A stretch of 8,045 nt of DNA from Nitrospirota bacterium (GCA_023248415.1 JAHFEP010000128.1:1-8045), one strand, 5' to 3'; shown: positions 1-7,114, counted from the first letter of the stretch. Translations and numbers: made by a program. The notes: generated from the sequence alone by a model not told the origin.

Positions 1-207
1 ATTCAGCCACGCAACAAGAAGTTCCTCTAAATTCGGGCCAGACACATCAACTATCTCCTCCTGCTTAGACTCAACATTTTCCATTTCACAAACAAGGTCA
101 AACATGCCCTCTGCAGCATTTTTGAAAAGAGTGATTATATCTTTGCCATAGGCAATGATGCCGATATCTGCTGTTGTAGGAAGTATCTCATATTTTTTAT
201 CATTCAC
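1..207 (-). CDS. Archease family protein, N-terminal half (cut by left window edge)
   Basis: The minus strand is open from a GTG at 207-205 to the window edge, giving 69 residues. They begin MNDKKYEILPTTADIGI and continue with AYGKD, LFKNAAEGMFDL, a stretch of acidic residues, then GPNLEELLVAWLN. This follows the archease pattern: Y-E-x-L, T-A-D-[IV]-G, A-[YF]-G, L-F-x-N-A-A-x-G-M-F, and later L-L-x-x-W-L. Archeases are about 140-residue cofactors that promote guanylylation and turnover of the RNA ligase RtcB; the Asp of TADIG is in the metal-site region. Many family members have HTAD where this one has TTAD. No in-frame ATG precedes the conserved core, and no clear Shine-Dalgarno sequence precedes the GTG. 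A TTG farther upstream is possible but lies inside the promoter. The gene is separated from the upstream operon by a terminator and has its own promoter. Family assignment is fairly sure; partner genes lie outside the window. Confidence 0.8.
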   Translation of the reverse strand, partial: MNDKKYEILPTTADIGIIAYGKDIITLFKNAAEGMFDLVCEMENVESKQEEIVDVSGPNLEELLVAWLN

Positions 208-243
208 TTGTTTAATTATATGCAAATCAGCAAGGCAGGTCAA
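208..243 (-). promoter_or_regulatory. Sigma-70-type promoter of the archease gene
   Basis: On the minus strand TTGACC (243-238) is followed after exactly 17 bases by TATAAT (220-215). This is five of six -35 consensus bases, a perfect -10 and optimal spacing. The expected start of transcription is the A at about 208, one base before the GTG at 207, so the mRNA would be nearly leaderless. It lies just past the terminator of the preceding operon, where a new promoter is expected. Confidence 0.75.
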
Positions 244-268
244 CTTTTAATTGGAAGGGGAGATAAGC

Positions 269-303
269 AAAAACAAAATGGGCGGTCATTGATGACCGCC
301 CAT
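269..303 (-). terminator. Intrinsic terminator of the respiratory operon
   Basis: Positions 278-289 (ATGGGCGGTCAT) and 292-303 (ATGACCGCCCAT) are perfect 12-base complements around a 2-base centre, so the real hairpin has about 11 pairs and a 4-base loop. Read on the minus strand, the hairpin is followed directly by a T-rich run, TTTTGTTTTT (278-269). It begins 19 bases after the stop codon of the molybdopterin subunit. The T run lies only on the minus-strand side, so it terminates leftward transcription. Confidence 0.88.
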
Positions 304-322
304 AAAGTATTAAGCAGATTTT

Positions 323-2914
323 TTAATGCCCCATCTTTAGCTCTGCTGGCGGGAGTTTTTCTACCTTAACCTCTGGGTGCATCTCCCTGTGCTTGGTGCC
401 TGTGTATGCATACTGCATTGTCTCTTTAAAAAACTCAACGTGTTTGCTATTGTCAACCTTTGTGTCGCCAAGCTTGTCTCCAGCCTTTGCTGGCGTTACT
501 TTAACCACTGTATCATACCAGCCCTGTGAGCCTCCGATTGGATCTGCAGTGGCAGGGATTATATCATTTGGATTAACACCCTCTGCCTTCCACCAGATAT
601 TCTTCATATCAGGGTCTTCTGTGCTGCCCCACATGGAAGGTGATTCGTTCTTTTTGGCTGTTGCCACCCTTCCGAATCTTGTGCCGAGTGTATTGGAGAC
701 AGCAACAACCTTTGGATGTATGCCCTCTGTAACCCTTGCCTTTGTAACTATATAGCCGACAGGGCTTGTAATCCTTATCAGGTCTCCATGCTTGATGCCG
801 AGTTTGTCTGCTGTTGCCTTGTTTATCCATGCCGGGTTGCTGTGAACAATCTCTGTCAGCCACTTTACATTTGGCGTTCTCGACTGTGTATGCACATTCC
901 ACTTGAATGTAGTCATTATCATCTCATCGTCTTTTATTTTTGATGAGCCGTCTTTATTCCAGTGCCATGGGTGCGCCTTGAACACAGGCAGGGGATTGAA
1001 GCCATACTTTTCATAGCTTGCAGCATGTATATTGATTTTTCCATCAGGAGTTCCGAATCCCTTATATTTCTTGCCGCGCATTGTTACCTTGCCATTCGGG
1101 TCCTCTTTATAAGGGCTGCCATACTCAGGTTTAATCTCATCGCCGTTTTTATCAACTATCTTGCCTGTTGCAGGGTCAAGTGTTCCATAGACAGGCCATA
1201 CACCGTTCTTCTTTAGGAAGTCATAGCCGCCGACATCCTTAAGCCCGGGGATATTGTCAAACTGCCTTCTCACATAATCCTCAGCGTCCTTGAACTCCCA
1301 GTATTTCTTCATGCCGCGTTTTCCGTCTGGGTCTATCTTGTGGATTATCCTCTTTAGCGTCTCTCTGAATTCTATTGACTCTCCAAGCGGTTTTATAACC
1401 GCCTGTCTTATTCCAACCCACGGCCAGAGGCTTGAAGGCATACTCTCAGGGTCGTGCCTTTCAAGGTAGCTGCAGTCAGGCAGGATTATGTCCATGAGAT
1501 TTGCGGTCTCCTGCATCTGGTTAGAAAAGGTAAAGCTGAAAGGTATAAGTTTTTCATCCGACAAGACCTCTCTCCAAACGCTTGCAGCAGGATTGGTATA
1601 GCCTTCGCAGGACATATAGTTCATATACACACTAATCTTTTGCTTGCCTTCTTTAATCCAGAAAGGCACGAGGTGGCTCACTTTATGTTCTGCAAGGGGA
1701 TAGTCAGGCGGTGTTGAGAGATAGCTCGGTTCCTTGCCGTCTGAGGGCTTTGGGTCCGGCTGGTCATAGCCCATTCCCCTCGGCAGGCAGTAGCCGCCCT
1801 TTTTCTCTACATTGCCTGTGATTATCGGCAGGAGCATTATAGCCCTTTCATTATATGAACCATAGAGATGTTTTGCAGGCCCCCTGTAGGTATAGGTAGT
1901 GGCAGGTTTTGTAGAGGCAAACTCAATGGCTATCCTTTTAATATCCTTTGCAGACATGCCAGAATATTTCTCAGCCATCTCAGGCGTAAACTGCTTTAGA
2001 TAGGCAGACAGCTTATCAGCGCTGTAATTTGTCCAGTCATTGATAAAATCAATATCTGCCAGTCCTTCCCGCATTATCACATTTGCCATTGCAAGCGCAA
2101 CAATGCCGTCTGTGCCCGGAAATATTGGGAACCATTCATCTGAACGTCCTGCAGTATTGGAGAGCCTGACATCAAAGGTTACAAGCTTTGCCTTATTATC
2201 TACCAAGCCCTCTGCAATTCTCTGTGAGTATGGATTCATAAAATAGGCTGCCTCAAGGATATTGCTGCCAAAGTTCAGTATATATTTTGTATTTGCAAAG
2301 TCAGGCGTCTCTATGTCAGGCCCCCATGTCGGCTGCATGCCGATTTTCTTGCTTGACTCGCATGTGGAGGTATGATTAACGCCAGTATTTGTACCGAGGG
2401 TCTTCATGAATCTTCCTGTTGCGCCGCCGCTCCTGTCCCTTCCCCACTTGACCATTATCTCATTTGGGTGGCCTTTATCAATAACGGCCTTTATCTTGTC
2501 AGCAACCTCTGCTATTGCCTCATCCCAGGATATCCTTTTCCACTTGCCTTCACCCCTCTTTCCAGCCCTCTTTAATGGATAGAGTATCCTGTCAGGGTCA
2601 TAGATATGCCACATGCCTGCATTGCCTTTTGCACAGAGCCTTCCCCTTGTAGATACATGCTTGTCATTGCCTTCAAGCTTTCTGACCCTTCCGTCTTTGA
2701 TATATGCAAGGCCTCCGTCTTCAATATTGCAGACAAGGCAGGTGTATGGAACAACCTTATCAAAGTCACTGCCCTTAATCTTGCTCTTGTCAATTGCAAC
2801 ACCCTTGCCGCCTAATCCCAGTTCATCTGCATTGGCAAAAAGGCTGTCTCCAATGGCAATAGCCGCTCCTGTTGCAATGCCAAACTTTACAAAGCCTCTT
2901 CTTGTAATCTTCAT
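323..2914 (-). CDS. Periplasmic molybdopterin oxidoreductase, catalytic subunit (PsrA/PhsA-like)
   Basis: This 863-residue protein belongs to the DMSO reductase superfamily and should carry Mo- or W-bis(pyranopterin). The ATG at 2914 lies 8 bases after GGAGG; a GTG at 2923 overlaps that ribosome site and is unlikely. Residues 1-30 form a Tat signal (ITRRGFVKFG, hydrophobic run, ANA). The FS0 cluster motif is Cys59-x2-Cys62-x3-Asp66-x27-Cys94, with Asp replacing the usual third Cys. The sequence HTSTCES places the probable Mo ligand at Cys185, as in polysulfide, thiosulfate and arsenate reductase relatives, not Asp as in NarG. FPGTDGIVALAMANVI (about 264-279) and a C-terminal molybdopterin dinucleotide-binding domain (from about residue 675) are typical. 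The length is slightly above PsrA/PhsA (about 760) and well below NarG/NxrA (about 1,150-1,250). It follows its iron-sulfur subunit by 16 bases. Substrate is unknown; a sulfur-oxyanion, polysulfide or metalloid substrate fits the family but is not shown. Confidence 0.9.
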   Translation of the reverse strand: MKITRRGFVKFGIATGAAIAIGDSLFANADELGLGGKGVAIDKSKIKGSDFDKVVPYTCLVCNIEDGGLAYIKDGRVRKLEGNDKHVSTRGRLCAKGNAGMWHIYDPDRILYPLKRAGKRGEGKWKRISWDEAIAEVADKIKAVIDKGHPNEIMVKWGRDRSGGATGRFMKTLGTNTGVNHTSTCESSKKIGMQPTWGPDIETPDFANTKYILNFGSNILEAAYFMNPYSQRIAEGLVDNKAKLVTFDVRLSNTAGRSDEWFPIFPGTDGIVALAMANVIMREGLADIDFINDWTNYSADKLSAYLKQFTPEMAEKYSGMSAKDIKRIAIEFASTKPATTYTYRGPAKHLYGSYNERAIMLLPIITGNVEKKGGYCLPRGMGYDQPDPKPSDGKEPSYLSTPPDYPLAEHKVSHLVPFWIKEGKQKISVYMNYMSCEGYTNPAASVWREVLSDEKLIPFSFTFSNQMQETANLMDIILPDCSYLERHDPESMPSSLWPWVGIRQAVIKPLGESIEFRETLKRIIHKIDPDGKRGMKKYWEFKDAEDYVRRQFDNIPGLKDVGGYDFLKKNGVWPVYGTLDPATGKIVDKNGDEIKPEYGSPYKEDPNGKVTMRGKKYKGFGTPDGKINIHAASYEKYGFNPLPVFKAHPWHWNKDGSSKIKDDEMIMTTFKWNVHTQSRTPNVKWLTEIVHSNPAWINKATADKLGIKHGDLIRITSPVGYIVTKARVTEGIHPKVVAVSNTLGTRFGRVATAKKNESPSMWGSTEDPDMKNIWWKAEGVNPNDIIPATADPIGGSQGWYDTVVKVTPAKAGDKLGDTKVDNSKHVEFFKETMQYAYTGTKHREMHPEVKVEKLPPAELKMGH

Positions 2915-2930
2915 TAGCTTCACCTCCTTT

Positions 2931-3653
2931 TTATTTCCCGTGATTCACAGGTGTATTTGGGGTCCACCCTTTGAACACAGGGCCTGTATTCTGTGAAATA
3001 ATGTCATTATCAAAATCCTTTGGGTCTATCTGTCTTCCACCCTTTAATGCCTCATAGTCAATATGAGCTGCATCAAGACCAATGTAATAAACACCTGAAC
3101 CGCCGCCGTCATCCGCAGGCATCATGGTTCGCGTTGGATTAGAGGCGATCAGTTTTGCAGCTACGCTCTTACGGTCAGAGATGTCCCCAAAGACCCTTGC
3201 CCTTCCAATACATGTCTGGACACAGGCAGGGACAAGCCCTTTCTCAACCCTGTGGCTGCAGAATGTGCACTTCTCCGGCAGATTTGTTAAAGGGTTAACA
3301 AAGACAGCTTCCAATGGACATGCCTCAATAGCTGCCTTTGCCTCTGTTTTTATCTGCGCCGGCGTCCTCTTCTCCAGCTTTTTGTAGTCTATAAGAACAA
3401 TACCATCATCTGTTTTGTAAAAGCTGCCTACGCCATTATTCTCTGATGCCTCAATGCATGGCGCCTCTTCGCAGTGGTCGCACAGTATCGGGAAGAAGTG
3501 GCGCTTTACATGAGGATACCTTCCCTTTTCATAATACCTCACATGCGTCCTCCATACACCGAGAGGCACCTCATTCTCTGCCTTGCACGCAACAGTGCAG
3601 GCATTGCAGCCAATACACCTTCTTAAATCAATTACCATTCCCCATCTTGGCAT
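2931..3653 (-). CDS. DmsB/PsrB-like iron-sulfur electron-transfer subunit with three predicted [4Fe-4S] clusters
   Basis: This 240-residue ferredoxin-type subunit should carry electrons between the Mo subunit and the membrane partners. The ATG at 3653 is 8 bases after GGAGG; the GTG at 3662 overlaps it. Family members normally have four Cys motifs. Motif I is complete (Cys13, 16, 19, 23). Motif II has Cys58, 61, 66 but Ser70 where the fourth Cys belongs. Motif III keeps only its last Cys (Cys112, in EACPLEA); its first three are replaced by a Lys/Glu/Ala-rich insert after DYKK. Motif IV is complete (Cys129, 132, 144, 148). The protein has exactly these 12 cysteines. In the family, motifs I/IV and II/III share ligands, so the losses remove one cluster entirely and leave three intact. 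It has no signal peptide and probably travels through Tat bound to the catalytic subunit. It sits 24 bases after the diheme cytochrome gene. Confidence 0.9.
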   Translation of the reverse strand: MPRWGMVIDLRRCIGCNACTVACKAENEVPLGVWRTHVRYYEKGRYPHVKRHFFPILCDHCEEAPCIEASENNGVGSFYKTDDGIVLIDYKKLEKRTPAQIKTEAKAAIEACPLEAVFVNPLTNLPEKCTFCSHRVEKGLVPACVQTCIGRARVFGDISDRKSVAAKLIASNPTRTMMPADDGGGSGVYYIGLDAAHIDYEALKGGRQIDPKDFDNDIISQNTGPVFKGWTPNTPVNHGK

Positions 3654-3677
3654 AACATTCACCTCCTTTTAATTACA

Positions 3678-4790
3678 TTAATTTCCCTCTATCTCTCCTT
3701 CTAACTCTGTTACCTTCTCCTTCCTCTCATCCTCCTTTTTAAGATAGGATGTCAGGAGCTTGCCGTGTTCTGTTTCTAAAAATGCCTTTAGCTTCTCCTG
3801 CGTCATCCCTTTTGCGCCTGATAAGGTTGCGCAGTAGGCTGCCACCTTCCATATATCGCTGTCTGAAAGCGCCTGCCCCCATCCGAGCATTGCTGTCTCT
3901 GGCACACCCTTTTTTATAGCATCAAACCAGTCCTTGTCCGACCACTCCTTTATTGGTTTTTTTCTGCTAACATCTGTCTTTTCTGAACCCTTTGCATTGG
4001 CATCTCTCATTTCCCTTGCACCGCTCATAACAGATTTCCCATCCCTTCCATGGCAGGCAGCGCAGTTTACAGATGGATTTGTAATGCCGTCATATATATT
4101 CTTGCCCTCAAGTATTATCCTCGGCTCTGTCCACCAGCCCCTCGGCATCTTATCAGCGCTTAACCTTAAAGACTTCAGATATGCCATGACTGCCTTGTAT
4201 TCGCCTTCATTAAGCTCTTCACTGTAATAGTCTGGCATTGCATCCCTCAGCTTTGGTTTATCAAACTCATCTGGTATCCAGGCCATTGGGTCTAAGAGGG
4301 CCTCTTTAATATAAAACGCACTCTCCCATCCTATATCATCAAGCTCAGGCCCCCTGCTTTTTGCGCCTCCCTTTCCTTTTAGCTTATGGCAGTTGTAGCA
4401 CTCATAAAGGTCATACGCATCCTTTCCTGCCTCTATGAGCTTCACAGGGTCTTCAATCTTTGCCATCTCCATCCTTCCTGTTGTAAGCTTCCTTATCTTT
4501 TCTCTCTCTATCTTCGGGTCATACTGTGGAAAGCCGACCCCAATAACTGTATAGACAACTGACCCAATTAAAAAGGTCAGCAGGATGCTCAGACCGCCTC
4601 TCTTTCTCCTTTCCATTGCAGGCGCATCCAGCAGAAGAAAGAATAGGAATATAACGACTACATATACCGCAAACATCCATCTGAAGAGGATAGGAAAGCC
4701 CAATAGATAGCTTATAATCCATACAGAGGGTAAAGCAATAATGGCTATAATTGCCTTTCGTTTTATGTTTATTGAATTAGCATCTGACAT
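3678..4790 (-). CDS. Membrane-anchored diheme cytochrome c
   Basis: This 370-residue protein begins with a short positively charged cytoplasmic N-terminus and three hydrophobic helices at about residues 13-31, 36-54 and 67-86. A periplasmic part with two class I cytochrome c domains follows. Heme 1 binds CYNCH (131-135), with a likely axial Met185 in AMPDYY; heme 2 binds CAACH (243-247), with a likely axial Met301 in AMLGWG. Each Met is followed by the usual C-terminal helix (AVMAYLKSL, KVAAYCATL). The last 45 residues are charged and possibly coiled. ATG at 4790 lies 7 bases after GGAGG; a GTG at 4796 is only 1 base from it and is unlikely. It stands between the CydA-like and iron-sulfur genes and is the natural link between them. 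It is not a known NapC/NrfH or NrfD type anchor. Role as electron shuttle is inferred. Confidence 0.88.
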   Translation of the reverse strand: MSDANSINIKRKAIIAIIALPSVWIISYLLGFPILFRWMFAVYVVVIFLFFLLLDAPAMERRKRGGLSILLTFLIGSVVYTVIGVGFPQYDPKIEREKIRKLTTGRMEMAKIEDPVKLIEAGKDAYDLYECYNCHKLKGKGGAKSRGPELDDIGWESAFYIKEALLDPMAWIPDEFDKPKLRDAMPDYYSEELNEGEYKAVMAYLKSLRLSADKMPRGWWTEPRIILEGKNIYDGITNPSVNCAACHGRDGKSVMSGAREMRDANAKGSEKTDVSRKKPIKEWSDKDWFDAIKKGVPETAMLGWGQALSDSDIWKVAAYCATLSGAKGMTQEKLKAFLETEHGKLLTSYLKKEDERKEKVTELEGEIEGN

Positions 4791-4816
4791 AGCCACTCCT
4801 CCTTTGCAATCAGTCT

Positions 4817-4844
4817 GTAGGGGCGTATTATAATACGCCCCTAC
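4817..4844. repeat. 28-bp perfect palindrome, GTAGGGGCG-type dispersed repeat
   Basis: The arms GTAGGGGCGTATTA (4817-4830) and TAATACGCCCCTAC (4831-4844) are exact reverse complements with no spacer. Read leftward, the palindrome contains the TAG stop (4843-4841) of the CydA-like gene and ends about 14 bases before the ribosome site of the diheme cytochrome gene. Palindromes with GTAGGGGCG/CGCCCCTAC ends are, from general knowledge, common dispersed elements in several bacterial phyla. No T run follows, so it is not a standard terminator. In the mRNA it could fold into a hairpin between the two genes. Confidence 0.8.
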
Positions 4845-6367
4845 TTTGAAGGTGCAACCTCCTTATGAAGCATCAGCCATATAGCAAAGCTCAAAAGGGC
4901 AAAGAATATAGCAGTTATAATCGTTGTCAGAACACTGCTATATGCCAGTGTCGGTGAAAAGGCGTCAACAGTATAGTCCTTTATATGGAGATAGACATGG
5001 TAGAATTTTCTGTTCAGCTCCCTTACAGCGCCCATAAATGCCATAAGCCAGATAACAGTAAAGGACTGGAATATGAGGACATAGTCTGCCATTGCATCTA
5101 TCTTTCCCCAGACGATTTCGCCTTTTTTCAATGCCCTCCAATACAGGATATAGTTTAGGAGTGTTACAAGGATTATCAGGGTAACAGCAATATTCTTTGC
5201 AGGCATAAGTGACAGAAAGGCAAGATGGGATGGAAGTTCTGCGCTCGCCATCATCTCTGCCTCATTTGCATAGCCCATCCCGGGTTCAAGAATCATTGTT
5301 GCTATGAAATGTCTTGGTATTACCCATATTGCATTTGAGATAAAGGCAACAATGAAGCCTATCTTTATGATACTCTTAAATCTCTCTGCGCCTGTTATCC
5401 TCTTCATGGATAGCCAGATATAATAATTTGCGCCAACAAAGAGGACGCCTGTAAGTATGCCGTTGATTTCATAGAACATGGAGAGCCTGTCAGACATCTG
5501 ATACACACCCAATTCCGCGCCGTACTTGTAGATTTCAAGGGAGTATATGTAGCCCATTATAGGAATGGGCAATAGAAATGCCATGCCAATGAGCGTGCCT
5601 ACAAAGCCCTGCCAGTCATAGAATGCCCTGTCCTCCTTTGTCTTGGATATGATAGACATATATCCTGCTATCATGGCTGCAATGAAACCGCCAAAGCATA
5701 CATTTCCAAGCAGCCTGTGGAGGATAAGCGGTATCCATGTGGCATTATTAACAAGCTGCCAAAGGGTTGCTCCCTCCACTGGTTTTGGCGGTGTGAGCAT
5801 AAAAGAGGCAACGGAATTTATTGCAGCCATTGTAAGAAAGCCTGAAATATTTACACCAATGCCCATTGCTAAATGCAGGCCCTTTTTCCTTGCACCCAAT
5901 GTATCCCATGTATACCAGTAGAGGTACATGAGCGTGCTTTCTGTTACCCAGAGGATGGAATAAACCCCAACTGCTATAGGGAAGAATTTAATAAGCAAAT
6001 AGGCAGAGAGCTTTGGATACAGGGCAAAGAGAAACATTGCAAACATACCGCCAAAGAGGACTGTAAAGGCATAACAGAGGAGGGTTACCTTTGTTATCTC
6101 CTTTGCGAGCCTCTCGTATCTCATATCTTTTGTCCTCATGCCGATATATTCGCATACAACTATAAAGATCGGCGTGCCGAGAATAAAGGCGCCAAAGAGG
6201 AGGTGCACCTCGCTTATCAGCCAAATTACTACCCTGTTTCCGATATATGGAAATGTGAACTCTGCCTCCGGGATATCAGATTGCGCAGCAGCGTATGCAG
6301 AGATTGTTAATCCCAGAACAAGGAGGGATGTAAAAACAGAGACCAAAGAAATATTTTTTATTTTCAT
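4841..6367 (-). CDS. CydA-like membrane protein (cytochrome bd subunit I relative) with signal peptide, no CydB partner
   Basis: This 508-residue protein resembles subunit I of bd-type quinol oxidases. ATG 6367 is 4 bases after GAGGAGGAG; an upstream GTG at 6391 would overlap the preceding gene and precede the ribosome site. Residues 1-28 look like a cleavable signal peptide (hydrophobic run, then AYAAA), which standard CydA lacks. About ten hydrophobic helices follow. GNRVVIWLISEVHLLFGAF places His55 like the CydA heme b595 ligand (His19 in E. coli). WVTESTLMYLYW holds Glu143 at the conserved Glu of helix 3. WIPLILHRLLGN places His217 like the b558 ligand (His186). I do not see the CydA FR-x-M-x-G segment with the b558 Met, the long Q-loop or GRQPW. 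The C-terminal region has GAVRELNRKFYHVY before the last helix. No cydB is nearby. Quinol oxidation feeding cytochromes c is more likely than O2 reduction, but this is inferred. Confidence 0.82.
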   Translation of the reverse strand: MKIKNISLVSVFTSLLVLGLTISAYAAAQSDIPEAEFTFPYIGNRVVIWLISEVHLLFGAFILGTPIFIVVCEYIGMRTKDMRYERLAKEITKVTLLCYAFTVLFGGMFAMFLFALYPKLSAYLLIKFFPIAVGVYSILWVTESTLMYLYWYTWDTLGARKKGLHLAMGIGVNISGFLTMAAINSVASFMLTPPKPVEGATLWQLVNNATWIPLILHRLLGNVCFGGFIAAMIAGYMSIISKTKEDRAFYDWQGFVGTLIGMAFLLPIPIMGYIYSLEIYKYGAELGVYQMSDRLSMFYEINGILTGVLFVGANYYIWLSMKRITGAERFKSIIKIGFIVAFISNAIWVIPRHFIATMILEPGMGYANEAEMMASAELPSHLAFLSLMPAKNIAVTLIILVTLLNYILYWRALKKGEIVWGKIDAMADYVLIFQSFTVIWLMAFMGAVRELNRKFYHVYLHIKDYTVDAFSPTLAYSSVLTTIITAIFFALLSFAIWLMLHKEVAPSK

Positions 6368-6368
6368 C

Positions 6369-7112
6369 TTACTCCTCCTCTTTTTCTTCACCTGCCTTTG
6401 GCTCCTTGGCAGTCTTCTGGATCTCTGCCCTTATCTTTGGCATTGGTTCGCCTTTGAATACATCCCTTAGTTTAAAATGTTCATGTATTGCCTTTGCCTT
6501 GCCTTTGCCTGTCTCTTTTACCGCCTTTTCAAAGTCAAACTTATACTTGGCATCTACACTCGGAGTAAATGGTGTATAAGGCTCCTTTGCACCCTTCCAT
6601 GGTGAGCCTTTATAGTTCAGATGACAACCTGCGCATGCCTCCTCGTAATCAAAAACCTGGCCTGCATCAGCAAGCTCCTTTCTTGGTGTTGCCTCCTTTG
6701 TCTTCTTAAAATTTGCGCCTGCCTCTTTGTGCTTCTTTCTAAAAAGACTCCCTGCGCCGTGGCACATTTCGCAACTGACACCCTGCAGGAACTTTGCTTT
6801 TTTCTCCGGCATATCCGCCTTGTAACCGCCTTTTTCTCCATAACCTGTTGTATGGCAGCCGATGCAGTCCTTATCATTGGTGTAGTCCTTATTAGGGTCA
6901 AGCTTTGCCTTTTTCTTTTCATTTGTTTTTGCCTTTGGCTTTAAAGAGTCCATGGCCTTTGCATGGCTTGTGTCAAGCCATGAATCCCTCTGGCTTATAT
7001 GACACCCCCCGCACTTCTTGTAGCTTACATAAGACCCCTTTTCTTCAGCAAAGACTGTTGAAGCAAATACAATTGCCGCTAAAATAAAAACCAACAGAAG
7101 TAACTTTTTCAT
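6369..7112 (-). CDS. Exported tetraheme cytochrome c, c554 type
   Basis: This 247-residue protein has a Sec signal peptide (MKKLLLLVFILAAIVFASTV, then FA-EE, cleavage near residue 22) and four heme motifs: CGGCH (34-38), CIGCH (83-87), CEMCH (114-118) and CAGCH (160-164). The first is followed by W-x-D-T-S-H-A-K-A-M, the usual distal-His segment of cytochrome c554-like domains, so His50 is a candidate axial ligand. The family is periplasmic and passes electrons between redox partners. The C-terminal third has no more heme sites and ends in an acidic tail. ATG 7112 is chosen because it lies 6 bases after AAAGGGGG; the ATG at 7118, which overlaps the preceding TGA, is directly against that site. 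The last codons (GAG GAG GAG TAA) double as the ribosome site of the CydA-like gene one base later, suggesting coupled translation. No membrane anchor follows the signal peptide. Confidence 0.88.
   Translation of the reverse strand: MKKLLLLVFILAAIVFASTVFAEEKGSYVSYKKCGGCHISQRDSWLDTSHAKAMDSLKPKAKTNEKKKAKLDPNKDYTNDKDCIGCHTTGYGEKGGYKADMPEKKAKFLQGVSCEMCHGAGSLFRKKHKEAGANFKKTKEATPRKELADAGQVFDYEEACAGCHLNYKGSPWKGAKEPYTPFTPSVDAKYKFDFEKAVKETGKGKAKAIHEHFKLRDVFKGEPMPKIRAEIQKTAKEPKAGEEKEEE
6372..6380 (-). promoter_or_regulatory. Ribosome binding site of the CydA-like gene inside the tetraheme cytochrome gene
   Basis: GAGGAGGAG at 6380-6372 encodes the last three Glu residues of the tetraheme cytochrome and lies 4 bases before ATG 6367. 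It decides the CydA-like start against the upstream GTG at 6391. The stop codon and next start are separated by one base, a typical arrangement for translational coupling. Confidence 0.7.
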
Positions 7113-7114
7113 AG

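Noticed and set aside
393..755. Plus-strand open frames across the operon (for example 393-755, 2613-2996, 5873-6310)
   Set aside because: They lie wholly opposite strongly supported minus-strand genes, show no domain-like motifs and lack good ribosome sites.
323..2914. Nitrate reductase (NarG) or nitrite oxidoreductase (NxrA) identity
   Set aside because: The protein is several hundred residues too short, has Cys instead of Asp as probable Mo ligand, and lacks the His-first FS0 motif of NarG/NxrA.
2915..2923. Upstream GTG starts for the catalytic, iron-sulfur, diheme and CydA-like genes (2923, 3662, 4796, 6391)
   Set aside because: The first three overlap or abut the GGAGG site and the fourth precedes it; in each case an ATG 4-8 bases after the site is better placed.
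4817..4844. Operator site or internal promoter (TATAAT occurs at the palindrome centre)
   Set aside because: TATTATAATA arises from the palindrome itself and has no matching -35 at the right distance that I can see; the ends match a dispersed repeat type.
4841..6367. Ordinary cytochrome bd oxidase
   Set aside because: There is no cydB gene, a signal peptide is present, and several CydA signatures are not recognisable.
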